This document shows positions 7,694 through 17,621 of a DNA stretch of 64,000 nucleotides, piece by piece (the stretch's first letter is position 1; each line of letters opens with the position of its first letter). Made by a program: the position numbers and the translations under genes. The notes beneath the pieces are model-generated. The model saw nothing but the letters and a program-made list of their open reading frames with translations. It was not told the origin of the DNA and did not search any database. This stretch comes from Gammaproteobacteria bacterium (GTDB lineage: Bacteria > Pseudomonadota > Gammaproteobacteria > Steroidobacterales > Rariloculaceae): NCBI GenBank assembly GCA_036381015.1, contig DASVDR010000026.1:1-64000 (forward strand), read 5' to 3'.

Positions 7694-7863
7694 TAGACCG
7701 CTTGGACCGGCTCGAGGCACGGAAACGGCTAGAATCGGCGGGCCGCACCTTCTTCATGATCTACAGTAATGAAATTTTATATCTTATTGAATAGACAGTA
7801 CTTAAGAAACGCGAACGAAAGCGCATCGTCGCGGTCGTGCCGAGCCTACTCGGAGGGCTCGCG
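7694..7863 (+). other. AT-rich gap between two propeller genes
   Basis: Within this gap, 7757-7812 is strikingly AT-rich for this genome (aattttatatcttattga), unlike everything around it. No terminator hairpin is obvious. The patch is likely to hold the promoter of the 7864 gene or mark a junction where DNA was acquired. Nothing else is recognised. Confidence 0.35.
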
Positions 7864-8862
7864 ATGACCGCCGACGCGAGCGCCGACGAGCAACGCTGGC
7901 TCCGCCCCGACGAGCGGCTCGAGACTGCCGGCACGTTCACGATGTTCCCGCTCCCCGACGGCGCGAGCGGTCCGACGACGATCGCGCTCGCGCCGGACGG
8001 CCGCGTGTGGTTCACGCTCGGGACCGGCAATGCGATCGGCCGGATGAACCCGGACGGCACGGCGCTCGAGATCTTTCCGCTTGCGCACGCGGAGAGCGCT
8101 CCGCGGATCATCGCGCTCGGCGCGGACGGCAACATGTGGTTCTCCGAGCACGCGGGCAACCGGATCGGTCGTATCACGCCGAGCGGCGAGATCGCCGAGT
8201 TCGACATCCCGACACCGGTAAGTCAGCCGCGGGCGATCGCGCTCGGGGCAGACGGCAACATCTGGTTCGGGATGTTCGCCGCCGGCAAGATCGGACGCAT
8301 CACGCCCGCGGGCGCGATCACGGAGTTCGATATTCCAACCCCGGGCAGCGGACCGCGGGCGCTCGCGGCCGGCCCCGACGGCAACGTGTGGTTCTCCGAA
8401 TACCACGCGAGCAAGATCGGGCGCATCACGCCGAGCGGCGAGATCACCGAGTTTTCGCTGCCCCGCGAGAACTCGGGCCCCGGCGACATCACGGCCGGAG
8501 CCGACGGCGACATGTGGTTCCTCGAGCTCGCCGGGCGCATGGACGGCCGGACGCCCGACGGCAACCGCGTCGGCCGAATCACGATGGACGGCGACATCAC
8601 CGAGCTCCCGATTCCGAGCCCGACGGGCTCGCCGATCAACGCGGCCGTCGGCCCGGACGGGAACGTGTGGTACTCGAAGGGCATGGCGCTCGGCCGGGTC
8701 ACGCCGGACGGTGTCATCACGGAATTCGATGTGCCCGGCCCGGCCGCGCGCACCGTCGGGCTGAGCGCCGGAAGCGACCGCCAGCCGCCGGAGCGGCTGA
8801 GCAATCGGCTTTGGTTCACCGATGCGGTCGGCAACCGGATCGGTTACTTGAGCTTCCGCTGA
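7864..8862 (+). CDS. Virginiamycin B lyase-like beta-propeller
   Basis: A 332-residue protein made almost wholly of seven similar blades of about 42 residues. A typical blade reads ALGADGNIWFGMFAAGKIGR then ITPAGAITEFDIPTP, the streptogramin lyase (Vgb) repeat. In staphylococci Vgb linearises the cyclic antibiotic virginiamycin B, but most environmental relatives have no proven antibiotic role. I chose the ATG at 7864 (ggaggg site) over an upstream GTG at 7837. The mature N-terminus lacks a clear signal peptide, so location is uncertain. The Mg-binding and catalytic His/Glu of Vgb cannot be assigned by eye. An alpha/beta hydrolase gene follows 16 bases downstream, so the two may act together. 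Confidence 0.8.
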   Translation: MTADASADEQRWLRPDERLETAGTFTMFPLPDGASGPTTIALAPDGRVWFTLGTGNAIGRMNPDGTALEIFPLAHAESAPRIIALGADGNMWFSEHAGNRIGRITPSGEIAEFDIPTPVSQPRAIALGADGNIWFGMFAAGKIGRITPAGAITEFDIPTPGSGPRALAAGPDGNVWFSEYHASKIGRITPSGEITEFSLPRENSGPGDITAGADGDMWFLELAGRMDGRTPDGNRVGRITMDGDITELPIPSPTGSPINAAVGPDGNVWYSKGMALGRVTPDGVITEFDVPGPAARTVGLSAGSDRQPPERLSNRLWFTDAVGNRIGYLSFR

Positions 8863-8878
8863 CCGCATCGCTCGCTGC

Positions 8879-9667
8879 ATGGAGAACGAGAAAATGGTGC
8901 CGACGCTCGTCGCCTCGGACAGCGGGCCGGCCAACGCGCCCGCGGTCGTGCTGCTCCATTCGCTCGCGACGTCCTCGGCGATGTGGGCGCCGCAGCTGCC
9001 GATCTGGTCGGAGCATTTCCGAATCGTCAACGTCGATCTGCCCGGCCACGGCGCGTGCCCGCCGCCCGACGGAGCGCTCACCTTCAGCGGGCTCGGGGCC
9101 GCCGTCTGCGCGCTGCTCGACGCGCGCTCGATTCCTGCCGCCGCCGTCGTCGGACTGTCGCTCGGCGGGATGACGGCGCAAGCGTTCGCGATCGAGCACC
9201 CCGAGCGAGTGCGCGCGCTCGTGCTCGCTCACACGCTCGCGTTCGCGACCGACGCCATGCGCCGTACCTGGGACGAGCGGATCGCAAGCGTCGAGGCACT
9301 CGGCATGGACGGACAGGTCGAGAGCACGATCGAGCGGTGGTTCACCCCCGAGTTCCGGACCGCGGCGCCGCTGACGACCGCTTGGATCGCGCGGATGATC
9401 CGTGCCACGGATCCGCGCGGCTTCGCCGCGGCCGGCCGCGCGATCCAGTCGCTCGACCACCTCGAACGGCTCGCGGCCGTGACGGCGCCGGCTCTCGTCG
9501 TCGCGGGCAAGCATGATCCGGGCGCGCCGCCGGCTGCTGCGGAGGCGATGGCCGCGAAGCTGCGCCGCTCGGAGCTCACGCTGCTCGAGTCCTCGCATCT
9601 CGGTAACGTCGAGCAGGCCACGGCGTTCACGGAAACCGTCGGCGCGTTTCTGGAGCGCACCGCGTAG
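8879..9667 (+). CDS. Alpha/beta hydrolase (3-oxoadipate enol-lactonase-like)
   Basis: A 262-residue cytoplasmic alpha/beta-hydrolase. The oxyanion region VVLLHSLATSSAMW is at about residues 23-36. The nucleophile elbow is GLSLGGM (Ser in the middle), the acid is in VVAGKHDPGAPP, and the catalytic His is in LESSHLGN near the C-terminus, so the triad is complete. The overall pattern resembles PcaD-type enol-lactonases of the beta-ketoadipate pathway, which would fit aromatic catabolism. Many esterases share it, so the substrate is open. It directly follows the Vgb-like gene (16-base gap), and a convergent hairpin lies downstream at 9709-9743. Confidence 0.82.
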   Translation: MENEKMVPTLVASDSGPANAPAVVLLHSLATSSAMWAPQLPIWSEHFRIVNVDLPGHGACPPPDGALTFSGLGAAVCALLDARSIPAAAVVGLSLGGMTAQAFAIEHPERVRALVLAHTLAFATDAMRRTWDERIASVEALGMDGQVESTIERWFTPEFRTAAPLTTAWIARMIRATDPRGFAAAGRAIQSLDHLERLAAVTAPALVVAGKHDPGAPPAAAEAMAAKLRRSELTLLESSHLGNVEQATAFTETVGAFLERTA

Positions 9668-9708
9668 CCGGCGCCGGTTTCCGGGACGAAGAGGCGGGAT
9701 ATCAAAGA

Positions 9709-9743
9709 GAAGGGGGAACGCGCCGGTAGCGCCTTCCCCCTTC
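9709..9743. terminator. Long hairpin between convergent genes
   Basis: A 10-bp stem (gaagggggaa with ttcccccttc) is extended inward by gcgc/gcgc around a short loop. It lies between the hydrolase (ending 9667) and the convergent LigM-like gene (ending 9786). There is no strong T-run on either strand, though the minus strand reads ttctcttt after the stem. It probably stops or stabilises transcripts from both sides. Confidence 0.5.
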
Positions 9744-9785
9744 CGAGTCGTGCGGCCGCGCGGTGCGCGCCGCGAGTCTGGACGC

Positions 9786-11295
<1,510 letters not shown>

Positions 11296-11435
11296 ATCGA
11301 GAAACCCGTACGCGAGGGCGCGCGACGGGTGCTCGTTTTAGTGGTAGCCGCAACACCATGGCGTCAGGCAGCGGTCGCGCGATACAGCCCGAGCGACGAA
11401 TACGCCCACTCACCCTCGTCTCCGTCCGGCGACGG

Positions 11436-11465
11436 TTGGAATGCCGATCTCCAACCCTATATAAA
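11436..11465 (+). promoter_or_regulatory. Promoter of the candidate small RNA, with an inverted repeat
   Basis: TTGGAA at 11436-11441 is followed by TATATA at 11458-11463 (16-base spacer) or TATAAA at 11460-11465 (18). Together they make a good sigma70 promoter pointing right. An inverted repeat ggttgga (11434-11440) with tccaacc (11450-11456) spans the -35 box and spacer and could be a regulator site. No gene lies immediately downstream except the RNA structure at 11472-11569. Confidence 0.5.
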
Positions 11466-11471
11466 AGGTTC

Positions 11472-11569
11472 AGGCCCGATCCTCCCCCCGGGCCGCCGTC
11501 GCGGCTATCCCCCTCTCTAAGCCGCGGCTCCTTTACGGCCCCGCCGTCATATCGGCGGGGCTTTTTTTT
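11472..11569 (+). ncRNA. Candidate small RNA with two C-rich loops (sX13-like architecture)
   Basis: A predicted transcript of about 98 nt containing three hairpins and almost nothing else. Hairpin 1 pairs ggcccg (11473-11478) with cgggcc (11489-11494) around the loop atcctccccc. Hairpin 2 pairs cgcggct (11500-11506) with agccgcg (11520-11526) around atccccctctcta. Hairpin 3 is a strong intrinsic terminator (11538-11561 plus eight T). Exposed C-rich loops that can pair with G-rich ribosome binding sites are the hallmark of sX13 in Xanthomonas and similar post-transcriptional regulators. A good promoter lies just upstream, and no protein-coding frame fits. It is divergent from the LigM-like gene and upstream of the convergent tRNA-Lys. 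Expression is not demonstrated. Confidence 0.6.
11538..11569 (+). terminator. Intrinsic terminator of the candidate small RNA
   Basis: A perfect 9-bp GC-rich stem, gccccgccg (11538-11546) with cggcggggc (11553-11561), a 6-base loop and a run of eight T (11562-11569). It is the strongest rho-independent terminator in the left part of the window. It has no upstream protein gene in its direction, which is why a small RNA is proposed. Confidence 0.85.
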
Positions 11570-11710
11570 ACTTAACGTTTGTGATTATCGAGTCGCATGA
11601 CCCGCGGGCGTTCGCAGCGGCAGCCGCCCTTTCGGCATTCGGGATCTTCAGCGCACGGCGCTGTGCCCACGTCTACATTCATCGCGCTCACGGGATGGGC
11701 CGAGGCGCGA

Positions 11711-11786
11711 TGGTGGGCCGTGTAGGAATCGAACCTACGACCATCGGATTAAAAGTCCGGTGCTCTACCAACTGAGCTAACGGCCC
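11711..11786 (-). tRNA. tRNA-Lys (anticodon TTT)
   Basis: A complete cloverleaf of 76 nt on the minus strand. The acceptor stem pairs GGGCCGT with ACGGCCC, the D-arm is AGCTCAGTTGGTAGAGC, the anticodon loop is CTTTTAA with anticodon TTT, and the T-arm is GTAGGTTCGATTCCTAC. The 3' CCA is encoded. It reads lysine codons AAA/AAG. It lies downstream of queC in the same direction with its own likely promoter at 11848-11875. Confidence 0.97.
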
Positions 11787-11847
11787 GTTTGACTTCGCCC
11801 GCCCGGCGCCGGCTGCAATGCCTGGATGAAAACGGAGCGGGCTCGCG

Positions 11848-11875
11848 ATGATACTCGATGACGCGGCCGTCACAA
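11848..11875 (-). promoter_or_regulatory. Candidate promoter of tRNA-Lys
   Basis: On the minus strand TTGTGA (11875-11870) and TATCAT (11853-11848) are spaced by 16 bases, about 60 bases before the tRNA 5' end and downstream of the queC stop. Confidence 0.4.
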
Positions 11876-11906
11876 ACGAGACCGCCATCCCGCCTTCGAT
11901 TCGCGA

Positions 11907-12581
11907 TCATTCTCGATAGTAGCGAGTCGGATCGTCAATCCCGGCGGCCGCGAAGCCTTGGCTGCGGAGCGCGCACGCATCGCATCGGCCGCACGCCCGC
12001 CCCTCCTCGTCGGCACGGTAGCAGGAAACGGTCAGCGAATAATCCACGCCGAGCGCGGCGCCGCGCCGGACGATGTCCGCCTTGCTCATCCGGAGGAGCG
12101 GCGCCTCGATGCGGACGGGCCGCCCCTCCACACCCTGCTTCGTCGCGACCCGCGCGAGCGCCGCGAAGGCCTCGATGAACTCCGGCCGGCAGTCCGGATA
12201 GCCGGAATAATCGACGGCGTTCACTCCCACGAAGATCGCGTCGGCGCCGAGCACCTCGGCGAGGCCGAGCGCGAGGCTCAACAGCACCGTGTTGCGCGCG
12301 GGGACGTAGGTGACCGGGATGCCTTCGCCGCCGTGCTCCGGCACGTCGATCGCGGGGTCCGTCAGCGCCGAGCCGCCGAAGCGGCCGATCGGGATAGGCA
12401 GCTCGCGATGATCCGCGGCGCCGAGCGCACGCGAAACTCTCGCCGCCGCCGCGAGCTCGGCGCGATGCCGCTGCCCGTAGTCGACGGCGAGCGTATGGCA
12501 CTCGTAGCCGTCGTGCCTCGCGATCGCGAGCGCGGTCGCCGAATCGAGCCCGCCGGACAGGAGCACTACCGCGCGCGGCAT
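11907..12581 (-). CDS. queC: 7-cyano-7-deazaguanine synthase
   Basis: A 224-residue ATP-dependent enzyme that converts 7-carboxy-7-deazaguanine to preQ0 in queuosine tRNA modification. The PP-loop [11 protein letters not shown] is at residues 9-19, and [11 protein letters not shown] follows. The C-terminal zinc site is seen as Cys-x9-Cys-x2-Cys-x2-Cys (starting SCYRADEEG). Cytoplasmic and full length. It follows queE by 7 bases, so the two steps are made together. The pair sits at the end of the Tol-Pal block, a common gammaproteobacterial arrangement. Confidence 0.96.
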   Translation of the reverse strand: MPRAVVLLSGGLDSATALAIARHDGYECHTLAVDYGQRHRAELAAAARVSRALGAADHRELPIPIGRFGGSALTDPAIDVPEHGGEGIPVTYVPARNTVLLSLALGLAEVLGADAIFVGVNAVDYSGYPDCRPEFIEAFAALARVATKQGVEGRPVRIEAPLLRMSKADIVRRGAALGVDYSLTVSCYRADEEGRACGRCDACALRSQGFAAAGIDDPTRYYRE

Positions 12582-12588
12582 GGCGAGC

Positions 12589-13269
12589 TCAGCGCCCGGG
12601 CACGTCGCCCCACAGCACTTTGTGCAGCTGCACTTGCAGCCGCACCGGCAGACGGTCGGCGAGAATCCACTCGGCGAGATCTCGCGCGGTGAGCTCCGCG
12701 TAGCTCGGCGAGAAGAACACGGTGCACGGCAAGTCGCGATGCGACTCGACGAATGTCCTGGCCCATTCGTAGTCTTCGCGCCCGGTGATCACGAGCTTCA
12801 CGGCGTCGCGAGACGTGAGCAGCGGGAGATTCTCCCAGCGGTTGCGCGCGCATTCGCCCGACCCGGGCGTCTTCACGTCGACGACGCGGCTGACGCGAGG
12901 GTCGACCCCCGAGATGTCGAGCGCTCCGCTCGTCTCGAGCGAGACCTCGAACCCGGCGTCGCACAGCGCCTCGAGCAGGCGTGCGCAACGCGGCTGAGCG
13001 AGGGGCTCGCCGCCGGTGACGCATACGTAGCGGCTGCCGTGGCTCGCGACGCGTTCGGCGATCTCGCCGATCGTGAGCCACTCGCCTCCGGTGAACGCGT
13101 AGGCCGTGTCGCAATAGCGGCAGCGGAGCGGACAGCCGGTGAGGCGGACGAAAACCGTCGGCCAGCCGCTGTGCGACGCTTCTCCCTGGACCGAATAGAA
13201 GATCTCGGTGATCTTCAGGCGCAGCGCGGCCGCGTCGCTCGGCACGGCATCGACCGGTGACGCGGCCAC
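12589..13269 (-). CDS. queE: 7-carboxy-7-deazaguanine synthase (radical SAM)
   Basis: A 226-residue radical SAM enzyme that rearranges 6-carboxytetrahydropterin to 7-carboxy-7-deazaguanine, the step before QueC. The [4Fe-4S] motif is Cys-x3-Cys-x2-Cys in [15 protein letters not shown]. It is preceded by [23 protein letters not shown], whose start shows the QueE signature, and followed by [10 protein letters not shown]. The N-terminal 15 residues before [11 protein letters not shown] are variable, so a slightly later start is possible. It lies 4 bases after cpoB and 7 before queC. Confidence 0.95.
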   Translation of the reverse strand: MAASPVDAVPSDAAALRLKITEIFYSVQGEASHSGWPTVFVRLTGCPLRCRYCDTAYAFTGGEWLTIGEIAERVASHGSRYVCVTGGEPLAQPRCARLLEALCDAGFEVSLETSGALDISGVDPRVSRVVDVKTPGSGECARNRWENLPLLTSRDAVKLVITGREDYEWARTFVESHRDLPCTVFFSPSYAELTARDLAEWILADRLPVRLQVQLHKVLWGDVPGR

Positions 13270-13273
13270 GAGC

Positions 13274-14152
13274 TCAACCCGCCTCCTGCTCGAGGCGCTG
13301 GAGCCGGTCCGCGGCGAGGCGCGCGGCCGTCGTGTCCGGATACTCGCGCGTCACCTGCTCGAGCGCCGTGCGCGCCGCGTCCCACTGCTGAAGCTCGAAG
13401 TTGCAGAAGCCGATCTTGAGCAGCGCGTCCGGAATCTTCGCCGACTGCGGATACAGATCGATGACCTTCTGGAACTCCGGCAGCGCCTCCGCGAACTGCT
13501 GCTGCACGTACTTCGTCTCGGCGAGCCAGTACTGCGCGTTGTCCGCGAGCGGGCTGTCCGGGAACGCGGCCAGGAACTGCGCGAACGCGTCGGACGCCTC
13601 CGCATAGCGGCGTGCCTCGATGAGGTCGAAGGCCGCGCGATAGTTGTCCTGGTCGCTGCCGGCCACCAGGGGCTGCGCCGCCGCTTCGGTACCCGTGGAG
13701 GCGCCGGCGGTCGAGCGCCCGCCCGCGGGCGCCCGCGTGCCGTCGCCGAAGCTCGGAGCGCCGGCGTCGTTTCCGAGATCGGGGCCCGCGCCGAACGCGC
13801 CGCCGCGCGGCCGCGGCGAGGCGTTGCGCGCCTGCGCCTGCTCGAGGGCTTGCAGCCGTTGATCGACGTCGAGATAAAGCTGCCGGTCGCGGTCGGCGCC
13901 GCTCTCCATCTCGAACCTGAGCGTCTCCACTTGCCCCCGCAGCTCTTGAGTCTCCGCGCGCAGCTGCTCGACCTGACCGGCGAGCTCGATCAGGCTCTGG
14001 TTGTTGACGACCCTCTCGATGCGCATCAGCCGCGCCTCGAGATCGGTGAGACGGAGATAGACCGGATCGTCGGTGGGCGTCAGCGTGCTGCAACCGGCGA
14101 GCGAGCCGATCGCAACGACGCCGATCGGAAGGACGGACCATACGCTTCTCAC
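13274..14152 (-). CDS. cpoB: Cell division coordinator CpoB (YbgF)
   Basis: A 292-residue periplasmic partner of TolA that links outer-membrane constriction to peptidoglycan synthesis at division. It has an N-terminal signal with a possible lipobox (IGSLAGC). A coiled-coil trimerisation segment follows (LEARLMRIERVVNNQ to RLQALEQAQ, about residues 35-125), then a Gly/Pro/Ala-rich linker. A TPR domain starts at NYRAAFDLIEARRY. Most CpoB proteins are soluble and periplasmic, so the Cys after LAG is a mild oddity, seen also in some other gammaproteobacteria. It is last of the tol-pal genes and lies 37 bases downstream of pal. Confidence 0.93.
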   Translation of the reverse strand: MRSVWSVLPIGVVAIGSLAGCSTLTPTDDPVYLRLTDLEARLMRIERVVNNQSLIELAGQVEQLRAETQELRGQVETLRFEMESGADRDRQLYLDVDQRLQALEQAQARNASPRPRGGAFGAGPDLGNDAGAPSFGDGTRAPAGGRSTAGASTGTEAAAQPLVAGSDQDNYRAAFDLIEARRYAEASDAFAQFLAAFPDSPLADNAQYWLAETKYVQQQFAEALPEFQKVIDLYPQSAKIPDALLKIGFCNFELQQWDAARTALEQVTREYPDTTAARLAADRLQRLEQEAG

Positions 14153-14189
14153 GGCGGTCTCCTCGAGATTGCGTCGGCGAACGCTGCGT

Positions 14190-14717
14190 TTACTGCCGGT
14201 AAACGAGCTCGACCCGACGGTTCAGGCGGTACGCTTCTTCGTCGCTGCCGAGCGCTACGGGACGCTCCTCGCCGTAGCTCACCGTGCTCAGCTGCTCCGC
14301 CGAAGCCCCTTGCAGCATAAGAATACGCCGAACGGCTTGGGCGCGCCGCTCGCCGAGCCCGATATTGTACTCGCGCGACCCGCGCTCATCCGCGTGCCCC
14401 TCGAGTCGAAGCCGAGCATCGGGATGCGAGGCAAGGTATTGGCCGTGGGCGGCGAGCATGTCGTTGAACTGCGCCGGCACGTCGCTCTGGTCGAACTCGA
14501 AATAAACGATCAGCTGGTCAAGCAGTTGCTGACGCTCTTGCTCGGCGGCGGTCACGCCGATGTCGCCTCCCGTACCGATGCCGCTCGTGGACGCTCCGGC
14601 AGCCCCCTCGCCGGCCGTATCCGATTCCACGTCGGGCAATGTGTTCGCACGATTGCCGCACGCCGCGAGCGCGAGGGCGCCGAGGACGCACGTGAGGATG
14701 ACGCTGGTTCGAAACAT
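14190..14717 (-). CDS. pal: Peptidoglycan-associated lipoprotein Pal
   Basis: A 175-residue outer-membrane lipoprotein. I use the ATG at 14717, which has a gagg site, rather than the in-frame ATG at 14741. The signal ends at a lipobox LALAAC. A Gly/Thr/Ala linker follows, and the OmpA-like domain covers the last 110 residues. It contains VYFEFDQSDVP and LRLEGHADERGSREYNIGLGERRA, whose conserved Asp and Arg bind meso-diaminopimelate of peptidoglycan. Part of the Tol-Pal system, after tolB and before cpoB. Confidence 0.97.
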   Translation of the reverse strand: MFRTSVILTCVLGALALAACGNRANTLPDVESDTAGEGAAGASTSGIGTGGDIGVTAAEQERQQLLDQLIVYFEFDQSDVPAQFNDMLAAHGQYLASHPDARLRLEGHADERGSREYNIGLGERRAQAVRRILMLQGASAEQLSTVSYGEERPVALGSDEEAYRLNRRVELVYRQ

Positions 14718-14786
14718 TTTAGTTTCCTCAAAATTAAGCAATACAAATAGCTAGCTATTGTTCTTAAACTCTCCCTAAGATCAAGA

Positions 14787-16127
14787 TCAAGGCCGCGGAA
14801 ACGGCGACCATGCCGGCTCGCGCACGTCGCCTTCACCCGATGCGATCTCCTGCTGGATGCGGGCGTCGGTGCTCACGGACGCGAGCACGCCCTTGCCGCT
14901 CTCCTTCGTCGCATAGATGAGCACGGCGCCGTTCGGCGCGAAGCTCGGGGACTCGTCGAGTCGGCCGTTGCTGAGAACCTGCGTCAGACCGCTGTCGGGG
15001 TCGACGACCGCGATCCGGAAATCGCCTTGCTGGGTCTGATGCACGACCGCGATTTGCTCGCCGTCGGGCGAGACCCGCGGCCGCGCGTTGTAGGCGCCTT
15101 CGAAGGTGACGCGCTGGGCTCGGCCCCCTTCCGCGGACACGCGATAGACTTGCGGGCCCCCGGAGCGGTCGGACATGAAGTAGATCGTTTCGCCGTCGGG
15201 CGCCCATGCGGGCTCGGTGTCGATCGCCGGGCTGTCGGTGAGACGCCGGATGACTTGAGTGGTGAGGTCGAGCGTGTAGACGTCGAGGTTCCCGTCGTTC
15301 AGCGAGAGCGTCAGCGCGAGGCGCCGGCCGTCCGGCGAGAAGGTCGGCGCGCCGTTGACCCCCGCCCGCGCCGAAACCCGCTCGCGGTTGCCGGTGCGCA
15401 GCGTCTGCACGTAGATCGCGGACTGATCGCCTTCGAACGAGACGTAGGCGATGCGCCGACCGTCGGGCGACCAGGCCGGCGACATCAGCGGCCGCGGGGA
15501 GTCGGCGATGACCCTCGGGTTCGCACCATCCGCGTCGGCGACGATCAGCTGATAACGCGGCTGGCCGGTCCCGTCCCGCAGCTCGCTGACGTATGCGATC
15601 TGCGTGCCGAACACGCCCGGGATGCCGGTGAGCTCCTCGAAGATCATGTCGGCGATCCGGTGGCCCGTGGCGCGCAAGTCCGCGCGGCTCGATGTGAGCC
15701 GGAACCCGAGCAGCTGCCGCCCGCGCAGCACGTCGAAGAGCTGGAACTCCGCCGTGTACTGGTCGGCTCCGGTGGAGCGGAGCTGCCCGATCACGAGCAC
15801 GTCCACTTCGCTGATGCGCCAGTCCTGGAAATTGACCTGAACCGGCTGCGTGGGCCGCGACACCAGGTCGGCGACCGGCACCGGCTCGAAACGGCCGCTG
15901 TTGCCGAGATCCGCGGCAACGACGCCGGCGAGGTCGTACGGTGCCGGCCCGGACCCTTCCCAGCCGAACGGCACGACCGCAATCGGCACCGGGCGCTCGA
16001 CGCCGCGGCGGATTTCGATGCTGAGCTGAGCCTGTGCGGCCGGAGCGAGCGTGACGAGCCAAAGGGCTGCGGCGGCTTGTATCGCGGCGGCCCGAATGCC
16101 CCGCTTCGTGACGACGTTGCTGATCAT
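14787..16127 (-). CDS. tolB: Tol-Pal system periplasmic protein TolB
   Basis: A 446-residue periplasmic beta-propeller that docks on Pal and is released by TolA. The start at 16127 has gaggag at good spacing; an in-frame ATG at 16154 is an alternative. A signal peptide ends at PAAQAQ. An N-terminal domain (IEIRRGVERPVPIAVVPF) follows, then six WD-like blades with SPAWSPDGRRIAYVS-type repeats. The C-terminus ends in EPAWSPFPRP. The two-domain layout and length match the family. Confidence 0.97.
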   Translation of the reverse strand: MISNVVTKRGIRAAAIQAAAALWLVTLAPAAQAQLSIEIRRGVERPVPIAVVPFGWEGSGPAPYDLAGVVAADLGNSGRFEPVPVADLVSRPTQPVQVNFQDWRISEVDVLVIGQLRSTGADQYTAEFQLFDVLRGRQLLGFRLTSSRADLRATGHRIADMIFEELTGIPGVFGTQIAYVSELRDGTGQPRYQLIVADADGANPRVIADSPRPLMSPAWSPDGRRIAYVSFEGDQSAIYVQTLRTGNRERVSARAGVNGAPTFSPDGRRLALTLSLNDGNLDVYTLDLTTQVIRRLTDSPAIDTEPAWAPDGETIYFMSDRSGGPQVYRVSAEGGRAQRVTFEGAYNARPRVSPDGEQIAVVHQTQQGDFRIAVVDPDSGLTQVLSNGRLDESPSFAPNGAVLIYATKESGKGVLASVSTDARIQQEIASGEGDVREPAWSPFPRP

Positions 16128-16208
16128 CGAGCTCCTCTGTCCATGTTCGTTCATTCCTTCGGGATCGCCGCCGCGCGTTCGCGCGCGTCCTCCTCTCCGG
16201 CCCGCCGG

Positions 16209-17162
16209 CTACTCGTCCGGAACGAAGCGGATGACGAGGTTACGCTCGAACAGCGCCGGGTTCGACGGCAACGGCAGCGGCGACGCGCGCAGCACGGCGG
16301 CCTCGATCGAGCGCACGACGGCGTCGTCACCGTTGCAGCGAACGACCCGCGCGCTGATGACCTCGCCGCTCGGAATCTGCGTGACGTGCACCTCGCAGTC
16401 GATGCCGGGCCGTGCGGTGGCCGGGCGAAACCAGTTCTGCTCGATCCGGTTCTGGATCAGGCGCGTATACTCGTCGAGCTCCCCGGACTGCATCGCCTGC
16501 AGCCGCTCCTCCTCCGCCGCGAGCTCGCTCGCGAGCTGCGCTTCGAGCTCGGCCTGACGCCGCGCGGCCTCCTCCGCCTCTCGGCGCTTGCGCTCCTCCT
16601 CGGCGAGACGCTGCCGCTCGAGCTCCTCTTGCCGGCGCCTCTCCTCCTCCTCGCGGCGCTTTCGCTCGGCCTCCTCGCGCGCCCGCCGCTCGGCCTCGGC
16701 CCGCGCCTGACGCTCGGCCTCCTCGCGGGCCTGACGCTCGGCCTCGGCCCGCGCCTGGCGCTCCGCTTCCTCGCGGCGCGCCTGCTCCTCGCGCTCGCGC
16801 TGAAGACGCGCCTGCTCTTGACGCTCGCGCTCCTCGGCCTCCGCTCTTTGGCGCGCCTCCTCGGCGAGCCGCTCCTGCTCGGCGCGCTCCGCTGCCTCCC
16901 GCTCGGCCTGCAAGCGCCGCTGCTCTTCCTCGCGCGCCCGCCGTTCTGCCTCCTCGCGCGCCCGCCGCTCCGCCTCGGCCCGCGCCTCCTCCGTTCGGGC
17001 CAGCGCGGCCGGGTCGACGATCGCCGCCTGGATCACCGTACCCTGCAGCTCGCGCGGCTGCGGCCGAAAATCGATGCCGAACGCGAACGCGGCGAACACC
17101 GCGGCATGCAGCGCCACCGACAGCAGAACGGATCCGGAGTGCTGGCGTATCGGCGATCCCAT
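16209..17162 (-). CDS. tolA: Tol-Pal system inner-membrane protein TolA
   Basis: A 317-residue protein with one N-terminal membrane span (VLLSVALHAAVFAAFAFGI) that contacts TolQ/TolR. A long helical domain II runs from about residue 50 to 235, made almost only of Ala, Glu, Arg and Gln in EAERRAREE-type repeats. The C-terminal domain III has DEYTRLIQNRIEQNWFRP and IDCEVHVTQIPSGEV. It spans the periplasm to couple proton-motive force to the outer membrane during division. The repetitive coding gives long purine-biased strands and large spurious frames on the opposite strand. Confidence 0.96.
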   Translation of the reverse strand: MGSPIRQHSGSVLLSVALHAAVFAAFAFGIDFRPQPRELQGTVIQAAIVDPAALARTEEARAEAERRAREEAERRAREEEQRRLQAEREAAERAEQERLAEEARQRAEAEERERQEQARLQREREEQARREEAERQARAEAERQAREEAERQARAEAERRAREEAERKRREEEERRRQEELERQRLAEEERKRREAEEAARRQAELEAQLASELAAEEERLQAMQSGELDEYTRLIQNRIEQNWFRPATARPGIDCEVHVTQIPSGEVISARVVRCNGDDAVVRSIEAAVLRASPLPLPSNPALFERNLVIRFVPDE

Positions 17163-17177
17163 CGGGCTGAGCGCGGG

Positions 17178-17621
17178 CTACTGCGACTCCGGGTCGGGCG
17201 GATCCGTCGGAAGACCGATCTTCTTCGCCCCGGCCTGCTGAAGCAGCGCCATGCCGGTCACGACCCGGCCGTACTCGACACCCTGATCGGCCTTCACGAG
17301 CACCGGGGTCTCGGGGTTGCGGCGAAGCACGGCTGACGTGCGCTCGAGCACCGTCGCGTCGTCGATCGGCGTCTCGACGTCTTCGCCGATGTTGAGATAG
17401 AAGCGCCCTTCGCGGTCGACGCTGAGCACGAGCGGCTCGTTGTCGCCGAGCTCGTTCGGATCGAGCGGCTGCGCTCCGGCCTCGGGCAGATCCACGTTGA
17501 TGCCTTGTGTCAGCAGCGGCGCCGTGATCATGAAGATGATCAGCAGCACGAGCATCACGTCGATGTACGGAACGACGTTGATCTCGCTCATCAGCCGCCG
17601 CTTGCCCGCCGGGCGAATCAT
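17178..17621 (-). CDS. tolR: Tol-Pal system protein TolR
   Basis: A 147-residue ExbD/TolR protein: a short cytoplasmic N-terminus, one membrane span (YIDVMLVLLIIFMITAPLL) with the Asp essential for proton flow, and a periplasmic domain ending LLQQAGAKKIGLPTDPP. It works with TolQ as the stator-like motor energising TolA. Its start overlaps the tolQ stop by 4 bases (ATGA), so translation is coupled. Confidence 0.96.
   Translation of the reverse strand: MIRPAGKRRLMSEINVVPYIDVMLVLLIIFMITAPLLTQGINVDLPEAGAQPLDPNELGDNEPLVLSVDREGRFYLNIGEDVETPIDDATVLERTSAVLRRNPETPVLVKADQGVEYGRVVTGMALLQQAGAKKIGLPTDPPDPESQ

Noticed and set aside
15027-17336. 769-codon plus-strand frame over tolB and tolA
   Set aside because: It is antisense to well-identified genes. 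Its Leu/Arg-rich repeats are the mirror of the TolA Glu/Ala/Arg coiled coil.
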